The position numbers were made by a program, and so were the translations under genes. The notes beneath the pieces are model-generated. The model did not search any database. It saw nothing but the letters and a program-made list of their open reading frames with translations, and was not told the DNA's origin. Below are positions 7,985-16,868 of a stretch of 64,000 nt of DNA, piece by piece; within the stretch, counting starts at the first letter, position 1; the number at the start of each line of letters is the position of its first letter. This DNA comes from Heliomarina sp018223035 (GTDB taxonomy: Bacteria > Pseudomonadota > Alphaproteobacteria > Rhodobacterales > Rhodobacteraceae), in assembly GCA_018223035.1 (NCBI GenBank), contig JAAEZD010000008.1:146800-210799 (forward strand). The letters run 5' to 3'.

Positions 7985-8935
7985 TCAGAATGGGCTGTCA
8001 GGATAGTAGAACTGCTCTGCGTTCTCCTGGGTGACCAGCACGGAACCAATGGTGAAGGTACCGGCAACCGGCGCGTTCGATGTCAGGCCAACGGCCGTCA
8101 TTTCAATCGCGGTTGCAATCATCGACGGCGGGTAGGTCACGTCGGCGGGGATCATGCTGTCGCCATCCATCACGCGCTTGATCATTTCCTTCATGCCCGC
8201 ACCGCCCAGCACGAACTGAATGTCATCGCGACCGGCAGCATCTATGGCGGCAAGAACGCCAACGGCCATGTCGTCATCCGAAGCCCAGACCGCATCGATC
8301 TGGTCGTACTTCGACAGGAAGTCCTGCATCACGTTAAAGCTGTCATCACGGTTCCAGTTGCCGTGCTCCATGCCGATGATCTCGATGCCCGAGCCTTCGA
8401 TCGCTTTCTCAAAGCCTTCGACACGCATGTTGTCGATAGTGGTCGGAATGCCGCGCAGGACGACGATCTTGCCGCCGTCGGGCATCTTCGAGGCCATATA
8501 TTCGCCCGACACCGTGCCAAAGCCCGCGTTGTCGCCTGCGACATAGAGGTCCTCGATACCTTCGACGGACAGACCACGGTCAACTACCGTCACCCATGCA
8601 CCGCTATCGGCAACCGCCTGAACCGGCGGAGTCAGCGGATCGGATTCGAAGGGCAGGACCACCAGCGCCGAGATATTGCGCGTGGCGACCATGTCCTCGA
8701 TGTCGTTGACCTGCTTGCCCGCATCCGATGCGGTGGCGAGCACAAAGTCGAGCTGCGGATAGACTTCTTCCAACCGCTCTACGGTTTCCTGTGCGTGGTA
8801 GTTCATGCCACCGGCCCAACCATGGGTTGCCGCCGGGATCGAGACACCGATCACCTTGGTGTCCTGCGCATAGGCTGCGCTGGCACCAAGCGCGATGGCT
8901 GCCGCCCCTGCCAGAATGTTTTTCATGTAGCTCAT
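7985..8935 (-). CDS. RbsB-like sugar ABC transporter binding protein
   Basis: A 316-residue periplasmic binding protein (Peripla_BP_4 type) that captures a sugar or polyol and delivers it to the permease. The signal peptide is residues 4-23, with likely cleavage after AYA. Repeated motifs DMVATRNISALVVLPFESD and AVWASDDDMAVGVLAAID are typical of RbsB relatives. Start ATG 8935 has GGGAGG six bases upstream. It is the last gene of a six-gene minus-strand operon and ends at a strong hairpin. The ligand cannot be named; the accompanying isomerase and dehydrogenase suggest a sugar that is oxidised or isomerised without prior phosphorylation. Confidence 0.9.
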   Translation of the reverse strand: MSYMKNILAGAAAIALGASAAYAQDTKVIGVSIPAATHGWAGGMNYHAQETVERLEEVYPQLDFVLATASDAGKQVNDIEDMVATRNISALVVLPFESDPLTPPVQAVADSGAWVTVVDRGLSVEGIEDLYVAGDNAGFGTVSGEYMASKMPDGGKIVVLRGIPTTIDNMRVEGFEKAIEGSGIEIIGMEHGNWNRDDSFNVMQDFLSKYDQIDAVWASDDDMAVGVLAAIDAAGRDDIQFVLGGAGMKEMIKRVMDGDSMIPADVTYPPSMIATAIEMTAVGLTSNAPVAGTFTIGSVLVTQENAEQFYYPDSPF

Positions 8936-8970
8936 GTCTTACCTCCCTTTCGAGTATTGACGCGCGGGCC

Positions 8971-9972
8971 TCAGCCCTTCGCTTTGGCTTCCCGCTGCAG
9001 GATCACTGCGAGAATGATGATGACGCCCTGGATCGCGCCGTTCAGGTATGGCGATACAAGGTCGGTCAGGTTCAGAATATTGTCGATCAGGCTCAGGATC
9101 AGGACGCCGATCACGGTGCCCCAGACCCGGCCAAAGCCGCCCTTGAGCACGGTGCCGCCGATGATCACGGCCGCGATGGCTTCAAGCTCCCAGAGCACGC
9201 CGGTCGAGGACGAAGCCGAGCCAAGGCGCGGCACGTACATGATCGTCGCGACCCCCACCAGCAGACCCAGCAGGGCGTAGGTGATCAGACGGGTGCGGTT
9301 AACGTTAACGTTGGAGTAATGGGCCACGTGCTCGTTCGACCCCGTCGCAGCGCAATGGCGGCCGAAACGGGCGCGGCTCATCACGATTTCCCCGATGATA
9401 ACGACCAGCGCGAATACGATGATCGGCCAGGAGATACCGAGAATACCGTCGAAATAGACCGGGCGGTAAAAGGTGCGCAGCCCGAAGTCGAGGCTGAGCG
9501 TGCCGCCATCGGCGAGCCATGTCACAAGGCTGCGGTAAATGCCCATGGTGCCGAGGGTCACGATAAAGGCTTCGATGCCCACGGTGGTAATCAGAAAGCC
9601 GTTGAGAAGCCCGGCAAGGATACCGGCGACAATCGCCACGAGCATTCCAAGCAGGATGATGGGCACACCGACGCCCATACTGGGCAGCGCCGCGTTCATC
9701 ACAAGGATCATCAACCCCGCGATAAAGGCCGCCATCGACCCAACCGAAAGGTCGAGCCCCCCAGCGGTGATCACAAAGGTCATGCCCACGGCGATGATGC
9801 CGATAAAGGCGGATCGGGCCAGCACGTTGGTGATGTTGGCCGCACCAAGGAAATTCGGGTTCAGCAGGGCGCCGACCACCACAAGCAGGACCAGCGCGAG
9901 GATCGGCCCCAATACGCTCATCGAGGGCAGGGCGCGCCCGCTTTGCTTGCTGTTCGTCGTTTCAGAGGTCAT
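8971..9972 (-). CDS. RbsC-like sugar ABC permease
   Basis: A 333-residue inner-membrane permease of the BPD_transp_2 family with about eight to ten hydrophobic segments. The TAGGLDLSVGSMAAFIAGL segment near residues 70-90 and the C-terminal GTVLKGGFGRVWGTVIGVL segment are hallmarks of RbsC/XylH relatives. Its ATG overlaps the stop of the ATPase gene by one base (TGATG), implying translational coupling. It forms the channel for the sugar presented by the binding protein encoded downstream. Confidence 0.92.
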   Translation of the reverse strand: MTSETTNSKQSGRALPSMSVLGPILALVLLVVVGALLNPNFLGAANITNVLARSAFIGIIAVGMTFVITAGGLDLSVGSMAAFIAGLMILVMNAALPSMGVGVPIILLGMLVAIVAGILAGLLNGFLITTVGIEAFIVTLGTMGIYRSLVTWLADGGTLSLDFGLRTFYRPVYFDGILGISWPIIVFALVVIIGEIVMSRARFGRHCAATGSNEHVAHYSNVNVNRTRLITYALLGLLVGVATIMYVPRLGSASSSTGVLWELEAIAAVIIGGTVLKGGFGRVWGTVIGVLILSLIDNILNLTDLVSPYLNGAIQGVIIILAVILQREAKAKG

Positions 9973-11504
9973 CAGGCCAGTTCCTTTTTCGCGCCGTATT
10001 CAGTTGCCCCTACGCCCATGGCGAGGCGGACAATGGCGTCTTCTGTTATGTCTTTGCCGCTTAGCGTGCCCGCAATGCGGCCGGTGCGCATGACGGCGAC
10101 CCGGTCGGCCATGCCGATCAGCTCCTGCATCTCGGAGGAGACCATGATGATCGCATGGCCTTCATCCGCGAGACGGCGCAGGAATGCATAGATCTGCTGC
10201 TTGGTGCCGATATCGATGCCGCGCGTCGGCTCGTCGACGATCAGGATCTTCGGTTCCGACTGCATCACCTTGGCGAGCAGCAGCTTCTGCTGGTTACCGC
10301 CCGATAGATTGCCGACCTTCACGTCCCGTCGTCCTGCACGGATGTCGAAATCCTTGATCGCCTGATCCAGCGCCTTTTCCTCGGCGCTGCGGTCGATCAG
10401 CAGCGTGCCGAATTTGGGCAGCGCCTGAAGCGTCAGGTTCTCGCGCATGCCCCGTTCCAGAAGTAGACCGCGCAACTTGCGGTCTTCGGTGAGGTAGCAC
10501 AGCCCGTGGGCTAGCGCGTCAGAAGGTTTGCGGATGCTCACATCCTGCCCGTTGATCTGCATGGCGTCACGTGTGGCGGGGCGCAATCCGCACAGCCCCT
10601 CCATCGCCTCGGTGCGGCCCGAACCGATGAGGCCCGCGATGCCGAAAATCTCGCCGCGATAAATATCGAAAGAGATGCCTTCGGCAAAGCCGGGCACATC
10701 CAGACCGGACACGGAGAGCGCCAATTCATTCTCCGCTTCCTCGCGATGCTTGGGGTAGAGGTCGGACACATCGCGTCCGACCATGGCCGTGGCCATTTCA
10801 TCCTCGGTGATGTCCGACGCGGGGCAGGCGCGCACGACAGCGCCGTCGCGCATGACGGTCACCTGGTCCGCGATCTCGGCAACCTCGCTCAGCTTGTGGC
10901 TGGTGAAAAGGATCGCGGTGCCGGCCTCGCGCATGGCGCGAACCTGTTCAAAGAGGATGCCCGCCTCACGGTTGGTCAGAACGGCGGTGGGTTCGTCCAT
11001 GATGACAACCCGCGCGTCGCGGCTCAGCGCTTTGGCGATTTCCACCATCTGCTTGTCAGAGTTGGACAATTTCGACACTGGCGTATCGGGATGCACACGG
11101 CATTTCACCCGGTCGAGATAGCTGCGCGTCAGGCGCCGCATCTCGGCCTTGTCCAAAAGCCAGCCCTTGCGCAGCTCGCGGCCCAGAAAGATGTTCTGCT
11201 CGACCGTCAGCTGTTCGGCGAGGTTGAATTCCTGATGGATCATCACGATCCCGGCCTCTTCGCCTTCATGCAGGCTGTCGAAGGTTACCTCTTTCCCGTC
11301 TAGCAGTATCTTGCCGGAGGTGGCGGGCTGATAGCCCGCCAGGATCTTCATCGTCGTCGATTTGCCCGCCCCGTTTTCACCGATCAGCGCATGGACCTCG
11401 CCCGAGCGCAGCGCGATGTCGATGCCATGCAGCACCTCGATCGGGCCAAAGCTCTTGCGGATATCGCACAGTTCGAGGGTGGGTGTGCTCACAGTTTCAC
11501 CCAT
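9972..11504 (-). CDS. Sugar ABC transporter ATPase with two nucleotide-binding domains
   Basis: A 510-residue RbsA/MglA-type ATPase. The first domain has Walker A GENGAGKST and Walker B VVIMDEPTAVL; its signature region KLSNSDKQM is degenerate. The second domain has LSGGNQQKLLLAK and ILIVDEPTRGID but lacks a full Walker A, having GLIGSGRTEAM as usual for the family. ATG 11504 overlaps the preceding dehydrogenase gene by 16 bases. An in-frame GTG at 11492 overlaps that gene's stop as GTGA and is an equally good start. Confidence 0.92.
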   Translation of the reverse strand: MGETVSTPTLELCDIRKSFGPIEVLHGIDIALRSGEVHALIGENGAGKSTTMKILAGYQPATSGKILLDGKEVTFDSLHEGEEAGIVMIHQEFNLAEQLTVEQNIFLGRELRKGWLLDKAEMRRLTRSYLDRVKCRVHPDTPVSKLSNSDKQMVEIAKALSRDARVVIMDEPTAVLTNREAGILFEQVRAMREAGTAILFTSHKLSEVAEIADQVTVMRDGAVVRACPASDITEDEMATAMVGRDVSDLYPKHREEAENELALSVSGLDVPGFAEGISFDIYRGEIFGIAGLIGSGRTEAMEGLCGLRPATRDAMQINGQDVSIRKPSDALAHGLCYLTEDRKLRGLLLERGMRENLTLQALPKFGTLLIDRSAEEKALDQAIKDFDIRAGRRDVKVGNLSGGNQQKLLLAKVMQSEPKILIVDEPTRGIDIGTKQQIYAFLRRLADEGHAIIMVSSEMQELIGMADRVAVMRTGRIAGTLSGKDITEDAIVRLAMGVGATEYGAKKELA

Positions 11505-12640
11505 GTCGCGTTGTTCTTCGACGACTCCACGCAGGCCAGCACGAAACGCATCCCCTCCATGCCGTCGGAAATGCCGGGCAGGGGGCCCATGGCCGCCTCG
11601 CGGTCGCTGCCGCGCTGAACCGCACGGATCGCATCGGCGGCGGCGGTGTAGATATTGGCGAACCCTTCCAGATAGCCCTCGGGATGGCCCGGAGGAATAC
11701 GGCTAACGGCATTGGCTGCGTCGATTGCCCCGGCGCCGTTGCGTCGGATCAGGCGGGTCGCTTCACCATGCGGGGTAAACCACAGGTAATTCGGATCTTC
11801 CTGCGCCCATTCAAGACCACCCTTGTCGCCGTATATGCGCAGCTTGAGCCCGTTTTCATTGCCCGGCGCGACCTGCGAGCACCAGAGCATGCCCCGCGCG
11901 CCGTTGTCGAAGCGCAGCAGGACGTGACCGTTGTCGTCCAGCGAGCGTCCCGCGCCAAAGCTTTGCAGATCGGCCAGCAACTCGCTGGCTTTCAGCCCGC
12001 TGACAAAGGAAGCGAGGTTATAGGCATGGGTGCCGATATCACCCGTGGCCCCGCCCGCGCCGGAGCGCGCCGGATCGGTGCGCCATTCGGCTTGTTTCAC
12101 GCCTTCGGTTTCCACCGGATCGGTCAGCCAGTCCTGCGGGTATTCGACCTGCACGAGGCGGATCTTGCCGATATCCCCGGCCTCGACCATCGCTTGCGCC
12201 TGACGCACCATCGGATAGCCGGTGTAGTTATGTGTCAGGATGAAGAGGGACTTGGAGCCCGCAACGGCCTTTTCCATGGCCTCGGCATCTTCCCATGTCG
12301 AGGTAAGCGGCTTGTCGCAGATCACATGGATGCCGCGATCAAGGAATGCCTTGGCGGCCGGGTAGTGGACATGGTTGGGCGTCACGATGCTGACCGCTTC
12401 GATGCCGTCGTCGCGAGAGGCTTCGGCCTCGGCCATTTCCTCAAAGCTGGCATAGCTGCGGGCAGGGTCCAGCCCCAGCGCCTCGCCGCTCTTCCTGGCT
12501 TTTTCGGGGGTCGAGGACAGTGCCCCGGCCACCAGTTCGAAACGGTCGTCGATACGGCTGGCGATGCGATGCACGCCGCCGATAAACGCGTCGGCGCCAC
12601 CGCCGACCATGCCCAGCCTGATGCGTTTGCTATCGCTCAT
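11489..12640 (-). CDS. Gfo/Idh/MocA family sugar dehydrogenase
   Basis: A 383-residue NAD(P)-dependent oxidoreductase acting on sugars or inositols. The Rossmann motif GMVGGGADAFIGGVHR is at residues 9-24, and the catalytic lysine lies in CDKPLTSTW, in place of the common EKP motif. ATG 12640 was chosen because it starts two bases after the upstream stop and the nucleotide-binding strand begins just after. In the operon it would oxidise the imported sugar, possibly to a keto derivative that the adjacent TIM-barrel enzyme then handles. Confidence 0.9.
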   Translation of the reverse strand: MSDSKRIRLGMVGGGADAFIGGVHRIASRIDDRFELVAGALSSTPEKARKSGEALGLDPARSYASFEEMAEAEASRDDGIEAVSIVTPNHVHYPAAKAFLDRGIHVICDKPLTSTWEDAEAMEKAVAGSKSLFILTHNYTGYPMVRQAQAMVEAGDIGKIRLVQVEYPQDWLTDPVETEGVKQAEWRTDPARSGAGGATGDIGTHAYNLASFVSGLKASELLADLQSFGAGRSLDDNGHVLLRFDNGARGMLWCSQVAPGNENGLKLRIYGDKGGLEWAQEDPNYLWFTPHGEATRLIRRNGAGAIDAANAVSRIPPGHPEGYLEGFANIYTAAADAIRAVQRGSDREAAMGPLPGISDGMEGMRFVLACVESSKNNATWVKL

Positions 12641-12641
12641 C

Positions 12642-13697
12642 TCAATCAATCCCCAGCATCTTGCGGTTTGCGGCGTCATCGGTGCCCCCGTCGACGAAAT
12701 CGTCAAAGGCATGGGGCGTCACGCGAATGATGTGATCCTTTACAAATTGCGCGCCTTCGCGGGCACCGTCCTCGGGGTGTTTGATCGCGCATTCCCATTC
12801 GACAACGGCCCAGCCGTCGAAGTCATTGGCCGCCATCTTGGAGAAGACCGCGCCGAAATCGACCTGACCGTCGCCAAGGCTGCGGAAGCGTCCGGCCCGG
12901 TCGACCCAAGGCTGGTAGCCACCGTAAACACCCTGACGCCCGGTCGGGTTGAACTCGGCATCCTTGACGTGGAACATCTTGATCCGGTCCTTGTAGATGT
13001 CGATATTGTCAAGGTAATCAAGGCATTGCAGGACGTAGTGCGACGGATCGTAAAGCATGTTGCAACGGACATGCCCGTCCAGACGTTCAAGGAACATCTC
13101 GAAGGTCACGCCATCATGCAGATCTTCCATCGGGTGGATTTCATAGCAGACATCGATGCCGCACTCCTCGGCGTGGTCCAGGATCGGACGCCAGCGCGCC
13201 GCCAGTTCGTCAAAGGCGGTTTCCACCAACCCGGCGGGGCGCTGTGGGAAGGGATAGATGAACGGCCAGCAGAGACCGCCGGAAAAAGTCACATGCGCAT
13301 CGACGCCAAGGTGTTTTGACGCGGTCAGCGCTTTTTTGACCTGCTCCGCCGCCCATTCGGCGCGTTCCTTGGGCTTGCCCTGAACTTCTGGGGCGGCGAA
13401 GCCGTCGACCCAGGTGTCATAAGCGGGGTGGACGGCAACCAGCTGGCCGAGAATATGTGACGAGAGATCAGTGACTTCAACACCGTTTTCGCGCGCTTGC
13501 CCGGCCCATTCGTCGCAGTAATCCTTGGAGCTCGCCGCCTTGTCTAGGTCGATCAGCCGCGATTCCCAGACCGGCACCTGAACACCCTTGTACCCGGCGT
13601 CGGCGGCCCATTTGGTGATCTGGTCCCACGAGTTGAACGGCGCTTCGTCGCTGGCAAACTGGGCGAGGAAAAGGCCGGGGCCCTTGATCGTCTTCAT
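12642..13697 (-). CDS. Xylose-isomerase-like TIM-barrel sugar isomerase/epimerase
   Basis: A 351-residue AP_endonuc_2 type TIM barrel. Conserved metal-ligand strands are visible: CYEIHPMEDL, MLYDPSHYV, MFHVKDAEF and AVVEWECA. Relatives include IolE, hydroxypyruvate isomerase and 3-keto-sugar epimerases or hydrolases. Substrate is unknown. Its ATG at 13697 overlaps the LacI regulator's stop by four bases, and its stop lies one base before the dehydrogenase start, so the whole operon is tightly coupled. Confidence 0.88.
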   Translation of the reverse strand: MKTIKGPGLFLAQFASDEAPFNSWDQITKWAADAGYKGVQVPVWESRLIDLDKAASSKDYCDEWAGQARENGVEVTDLSSHILGQLVAVHPAYDTWVDGFAAPEVQGKPKERAEWAAEQVKKALTASKHLGVDAHVTFSGGLCWPFIYPFPQRPAGLVETAFDELAARWRPILDHAEECGIDVCYEIHPMEDLHDGVTFEMFLERLDGHVRCNMLYDPSHYVLQCLDYLDNIDIYKDRIKMFHVKDAEFNPTGRQGVYGGYQPWVDRAGRFRSLGDGQVDFGAVFSKMAANDFDGWAVVEWECAIKHPEDGAREGAQFVKDHIIRVTPHAFDDFVDGGTDDAANRKMLGID

Positions 13698-14827
13698 TGG
13701 TCTATCTCCTTGAGAATTCGAGATTTTGAGGCATGTCCCGATGCCGTTCCATTAACGGTATGGCCGGGACGCACAGAGGAATCCCTGCCGGGAGGCGGCA
13801 GATTTTCCTTGAAATAAACGGTGGGCAGGATCGGGTCCGTGACATCGGGCATACGCCGATCGGCAATGCTGCGCAGGCAGCTCAGGGCGTTGGCGATCTC
13901 GACTTCGGGGCGCTGATCGATGATGGCATCGATCACCCCGTCCTCAAGGGCTTCGCGTGCTTGAGGCACGATGTCATGCAGCACAACAATCGGCCGGTTC
14001 TGTCCGTCAGGCAGGGAGCGCAGCACGCGCAACAGGCCCGCATTGCCGCCGCCGACGCTGTAAACAGCTGTTATGTCGTGAGAATTTTTGAATATCGGTC
14101 GAAGCTTGTTCTCGACGATCTCGTGTTCGTCCCGGCCGATGATGACCGGCGCGATGTCCAGATCGGGGTAGAGGGCCGTCACCGTTTCGCGCATGCCCTC
14201 AAGCCGTTCGGCGTGGTCGGGTGCCGATAGCGCCCCGACGATGGGTAGCACCCGGCCGCCCGCGCCACCGTGGCACAGGCCGATCAGACGTCCGGCGGTC
14301 TGGCCCGCCACGCGGTTGTCGATCCCGATATAGGCATCGCGCGGCGCGTTCGGCGCGTCCGACACAAGCGTAAGAACGGCAATCCCGGCAGACCGAAGCT
14401 CGGCGATCTTCTGGGCGACGATGTCGTCGTCGGTTCCGACGAGCGCGACGCCGTCGATGCCGGTTTGTGAAAGGATATCAAGGCGTTCGCATAAGGCTTC
14501 GCCATCGAACGCGGCGATTCCCTCGATGCGCAGGTCGATGCGGTCGGCCAGCAACCTGATGCGTTCGGCTTCGAGAATGGCGCGCAATTGCTGAAAGAAC
14601 TGGTTGGTGCCGGTCGGTATGATCGCGGCAAAGCGATAGGTCTTGTTCTGGGAAAGGTTTGCCGCCGCTACATTGCGCACATACCCCAGCTCATCGATGG
14701 CTTTGCGCACCCGTATCACGGATTTCTCCGCCACGCCGCCCCGGTCATTCACCACGCGATCGACGGTCGCATAGCTAACGCCCGCGCAACGCGCGACGTC
14801 CGACAATGTCGGTAGGCGACTCTGCAT
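13694..14827 (-). CDS. LacI-family transcriptional regulator
   Basis: A 377-residue repressor. The N-terminal helix-turn-helix (TLSDVARCAGVSYATVDRVVN, about residues 7-27) is followed by the hinge and a periplasmic-binding-protein-like effector domain (YRFAAIIPTGTNQFFQQL onward). ATG 14827 is preceded by GGGAGG; the longer frame starting at 14875 has an implausible hydrophobic extension. It is the first gene of the sugar operon and probably represses it from the palindrome at 14883-14900 until a sugar or intermediate binds. Confidence 0.92.
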   Translation of the reverse strand: MQSRLPTLSDVARCAGVSYATVDRVVNDRGGVAEKSVIRVRKAIDELGYVRNVAAANLSQNKTYRFAAIIPTGTNQFFQQLRAILEAERIRLLADRIDLRIEGIAAFDGEALCERLDILSQTGIDGVALVGTDDDIVAQKIAELRSAGIAVLTLVSDAPNAPRDAYIGIDNRVAGQTAGRLIGLCHGGAGGRVLPIVGALSAPDHAERLEGMRETVTALYPDLDIAPVIIGRDEHEIVENKLRPIFKNSHDITAVYSVGGGNAGLLRVLRSLPDGQNRPIVVLHDIVPQAREALEDGVIDAIIDQRPEVEIANALSCLRSIADRRMPDVTDPILPTVYFKENLPPPGRDSSVRPGHTVNGTASGHASKSRILKEIDQ

Positions 14828-14882
14828 GGACTTCCTCCCTGCGCCTAATAAAATGATCAAAATGATGGTCGTCAATCTTTTT

Positions 14883-14900
14883 TTGAGAGACGTCTATCAA
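14883..14900. promoter_or_regulatory. Predicted LacI-type operator
   Basis: TTGAGAGACGTCTATCAA matches its own reverse complement at 16 of 18 positions and has the central CG usual for LacI-family operators. It lies 55 bases before the regulator's start codon, in the right place to repress the whole operon. Confidence 0.65.
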
Positions 14901-14970
14901 ATCGCCCGCTGTCGAAAGGAGAGGGAGAGCCAACAACGGCTAAAGCAGGGCGAAATGCCCGGCACAAGCC

Positions 14971-14997
14971 GTACACCCCCTGTACACCCCCCGTACA
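14971..14997. repeat. Three GTACA direct repeats, 11-base period
   Basis: GTACA occurs at 14971, 14982 and 14993, separated by C-rich spacers. The 11-base spacing would put all three on one face of the helix. It lies between the GS-like gene and the sugar operon promoter. Confidence 0.5.
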
Positions 14998-15047
14998 TCG
15001 CAAGGGCACCGGCGCGGCGAAATCAGTTCGGGAGTGGGGGAGGAAGG

Positions 15048-16370
15048 TCAGGCGGTTTCGAGATAGCTCTGGTATTCGAAATCCGTCACATGCTGGGTGA
15101 ACCTACGCAGTTCCTGCATCTTGCACTGGGTCAGCATGCGTTTGAGCAACTTGGAATAGACCTGTTCGACGCCGGTACTGTCCGAGAAGGCCTCGATCGC
15201 CGAGGCCCAGTCGAGCGGCAGGTTCTGGAGTCGTTTGGAATAGGCGTCGCCTTCGATCGGCTGCGGCGGCACGGCCTTGGATTCGATGCCCAGCAGCGCA
15301 CCGCCAAGGATAGACGCTATGACGAGATAGGGGTTCGCGTCCGAACCGGCGACGCGGTGCTCGATCCGGCGGGATTTGTTGTCGCCGCCGGGAATGCGGA
15401 TCGCGGCGGTGCGGTTTTCATAGCCCCAGGCCACCGCTGAGGGCGCGTGCGAACCGGGCAGGAGCCGGCGATAGGAATTTTCATGCGGGGCAAAGATCAG
15501 CGTGTGATCCTGCATCGTCGAGAGCATCCCGCTGACCGCGTGAAGCATCGTGTCAGTGCCGCGCGCGCCGCCGTCGTCAAAGACATTGCGCCCTTGTTCG
15601 TCGATCAGTGAATAGTGCACATGCAGCCCGCTGCCGGAGCGGTCGCCATAAGGCTTGGCCATGAAGGTGGCGCCCATCCCGTGACGCCGCGCGACGCCCT
15701 TTACGAGACGTTTGAACAAAACCGCATCATCCGCCGCTTTCAGCGCGTCGCTGGAATGCTTGAGGTTGATTTCGAACTGCCCGGCGCCGTTTTCGGAAAT
15801 GGCCGCATCGGCGGGAATATCCTGCAGCGCGCAGGCATCGTAAACGTCGTCGAGGAATTCTTCGTATTTCTGCAATTCGTCGAGCGAGAGCGCACCGGCG
15901 GTTTCCGAACTGCGCCCCGAGCGGGGGGCGCGGGGCGCCGAGGGGGCGCTTTCGCTGTCGTCGTAGAGGTAGAATTCAAGCTCGGTCGCGACCACAGGCG
16001 TCAGTCCGTGCGCCTTGTAGCGCGACAGGATTTCGGCCAGCGCGCGGCGCGGATCGCCAAGGAAAGGTTTGCCGTTCTCTTCCCGCATCCAGAGCTGTGC
16101 AAAGGCGCTGGGGCGCGAGGTCCAGGTCGAGATGCTGACTTTGCGGTCGATCAGGTCGCAGAGCCCGTCGGCATCGCCGGTTTCAAAGACCAGTTCGCTG
16201 CCCTCGACGTCCTCGCCCCAGATATCGAGACAGAGGATGGACAATGGCATCCGGATTTCGCCGCGACCGATTTTTTCGATCTGGGCGCTTGGGATGCGCT
16301 TGCCCCGCATCGCACCGTTGAGGTCGCAGACACAGGCATAGACTGCGTCGAATTCATTTCGCTCTAGCAA
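15048..16370 (-). CDS. Glutamine synthetase-family ligase (PuuA-like)
   Basis: A 440-residue GS-fold enzyme that joins glutamate to an amine with ATP. Visible motifs are VCDLNGAMRGKRIP near the N-terminus, ENGAGQFEINLKH, KPYGDRSGSGLHVHYSL (substrate/metal site), and the ATP-site segments PGSHAPSAVAWGYENRTAAIRIPG and RRIEHRVAGSDANPYL. The lack of a full-length GlnA N-terminal beta-grasp and the overall pattern place it with gamma-glutamylputrescine synthetases and related ligases rather than GlnA. The start appears to be TTG 16370; no ATG is available in frame nearby. No polyamine genes are adjacent, so the amine substrate is open. Confidence 0.85.
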   Translation of the reverse strand: MLERNEFDAVYACVCDLNGAMRGKRIPSAQIEKIGRGEIRMPLSILCLDIWGEDVEGSELVFETGDADGLCDLIDRKVSISTWTSRPSAFAQLWMREENGKPFLGDPRRALAEILSRYKAHGLTPVVATELEFYLYDDSESAPSAPRAPRSGRSSETAGALSLDELQKYEEFLDDVYDACALQDIPADAAISENGAGQFEINLKHSSDALKAADDAVLFKRLVKGVARRHGMGATFMAKPYGDRSGSGLHVHYSLIDEQGRNVFDDGGARGTDTMLHAVSGMLSTMQDHTLIFAPHENSYRRLLPGSHAPSAVAWGYENRTAAIRIPGGDNKSRRIEHRVAGSDANPYLVIASILGGALLGIESKAVPPQPIEGDAYSKRLQNLPLDWASAIEAFSDSTGVEQVYSKLLKRMLTQCKMQELRRFTQHVTDFEYQSYLETA

Positions 16371-16655
16371 GACGTTGTTCCATTTCCGAAGGTTGATCTT
16401 TGGCCGCTGCGACCGGTGCGCGACTTTATCCCCGAGACGGATTTATTGTCAAAGATGCTGAGCCGAACATGCGTCCGATCCGATGTTACCATGGCCCGCG
16501 CTGACCGAAGGCGCACAGTGCCGCGCGGAAACGGATTCTTCGAGGCCGCTTAAAGAACTGGTAAATGACACGGCGAGCTGGTGCAGTTGGACGCGGGGTA
16601 TTGCGGCCGGAACTGATCCGGTGACAGCGGCGATTTGTGCATATGGGCAGGCATA
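16371..16655. other. Intergenic region, nothing assigned
   Basis: About 285 bases between a minus-strand ligase gene and a minus-strand tRNA. I see no credible gene. It should hold the ligase promoter on the minus strand and the 3' trailer of the tRNA. Confidence 0.4.
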
Positions 16656-16745
16656 TGGCGGAGAGACAGGGATTCGAACCCTGGGACCCCGTGAAGGGTC
16701 AACGGTTTTCGAGACCGCCCCGTTCGACCACTCCGGCACCTCTCC
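16656..16745 (-). tRNA. tRNA-Ser (anticodon CGA)
   Basis: A class II tRNA read on the minus strand, starting GGAGAGGTGCCGGAGTGG. The anticodon loop TCTCGAAAA gives CGA, decoding UCG. The long variable arm (TTGACCCTTCACGGGGTCC region) and the T-arm GGTTCGAATCC are both present. The acceptor stem closes with TCTCTCC, discriminator G and an encoded CCA (16656-16658). Confidence 0.95.
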
Positions 16746-16868
16746 GCGGGGGTCTGTGGAGCCTGCGTTTAATCGGTCATGCGGCGGGTGGCAAGGGCGT
16801 TTTTTAGGTTTCCGCCGATTGCATTTTTTTTGATTGCCGGTGCCGCGAAATGCCTTACGGTTCACCGC

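Noticed and set aside
14971..14997. GTACA repeats considered as a CRISPR remnant
   Set aside because: Repeats are five bases with six-base spacers, far too short, and no cas genes are present.
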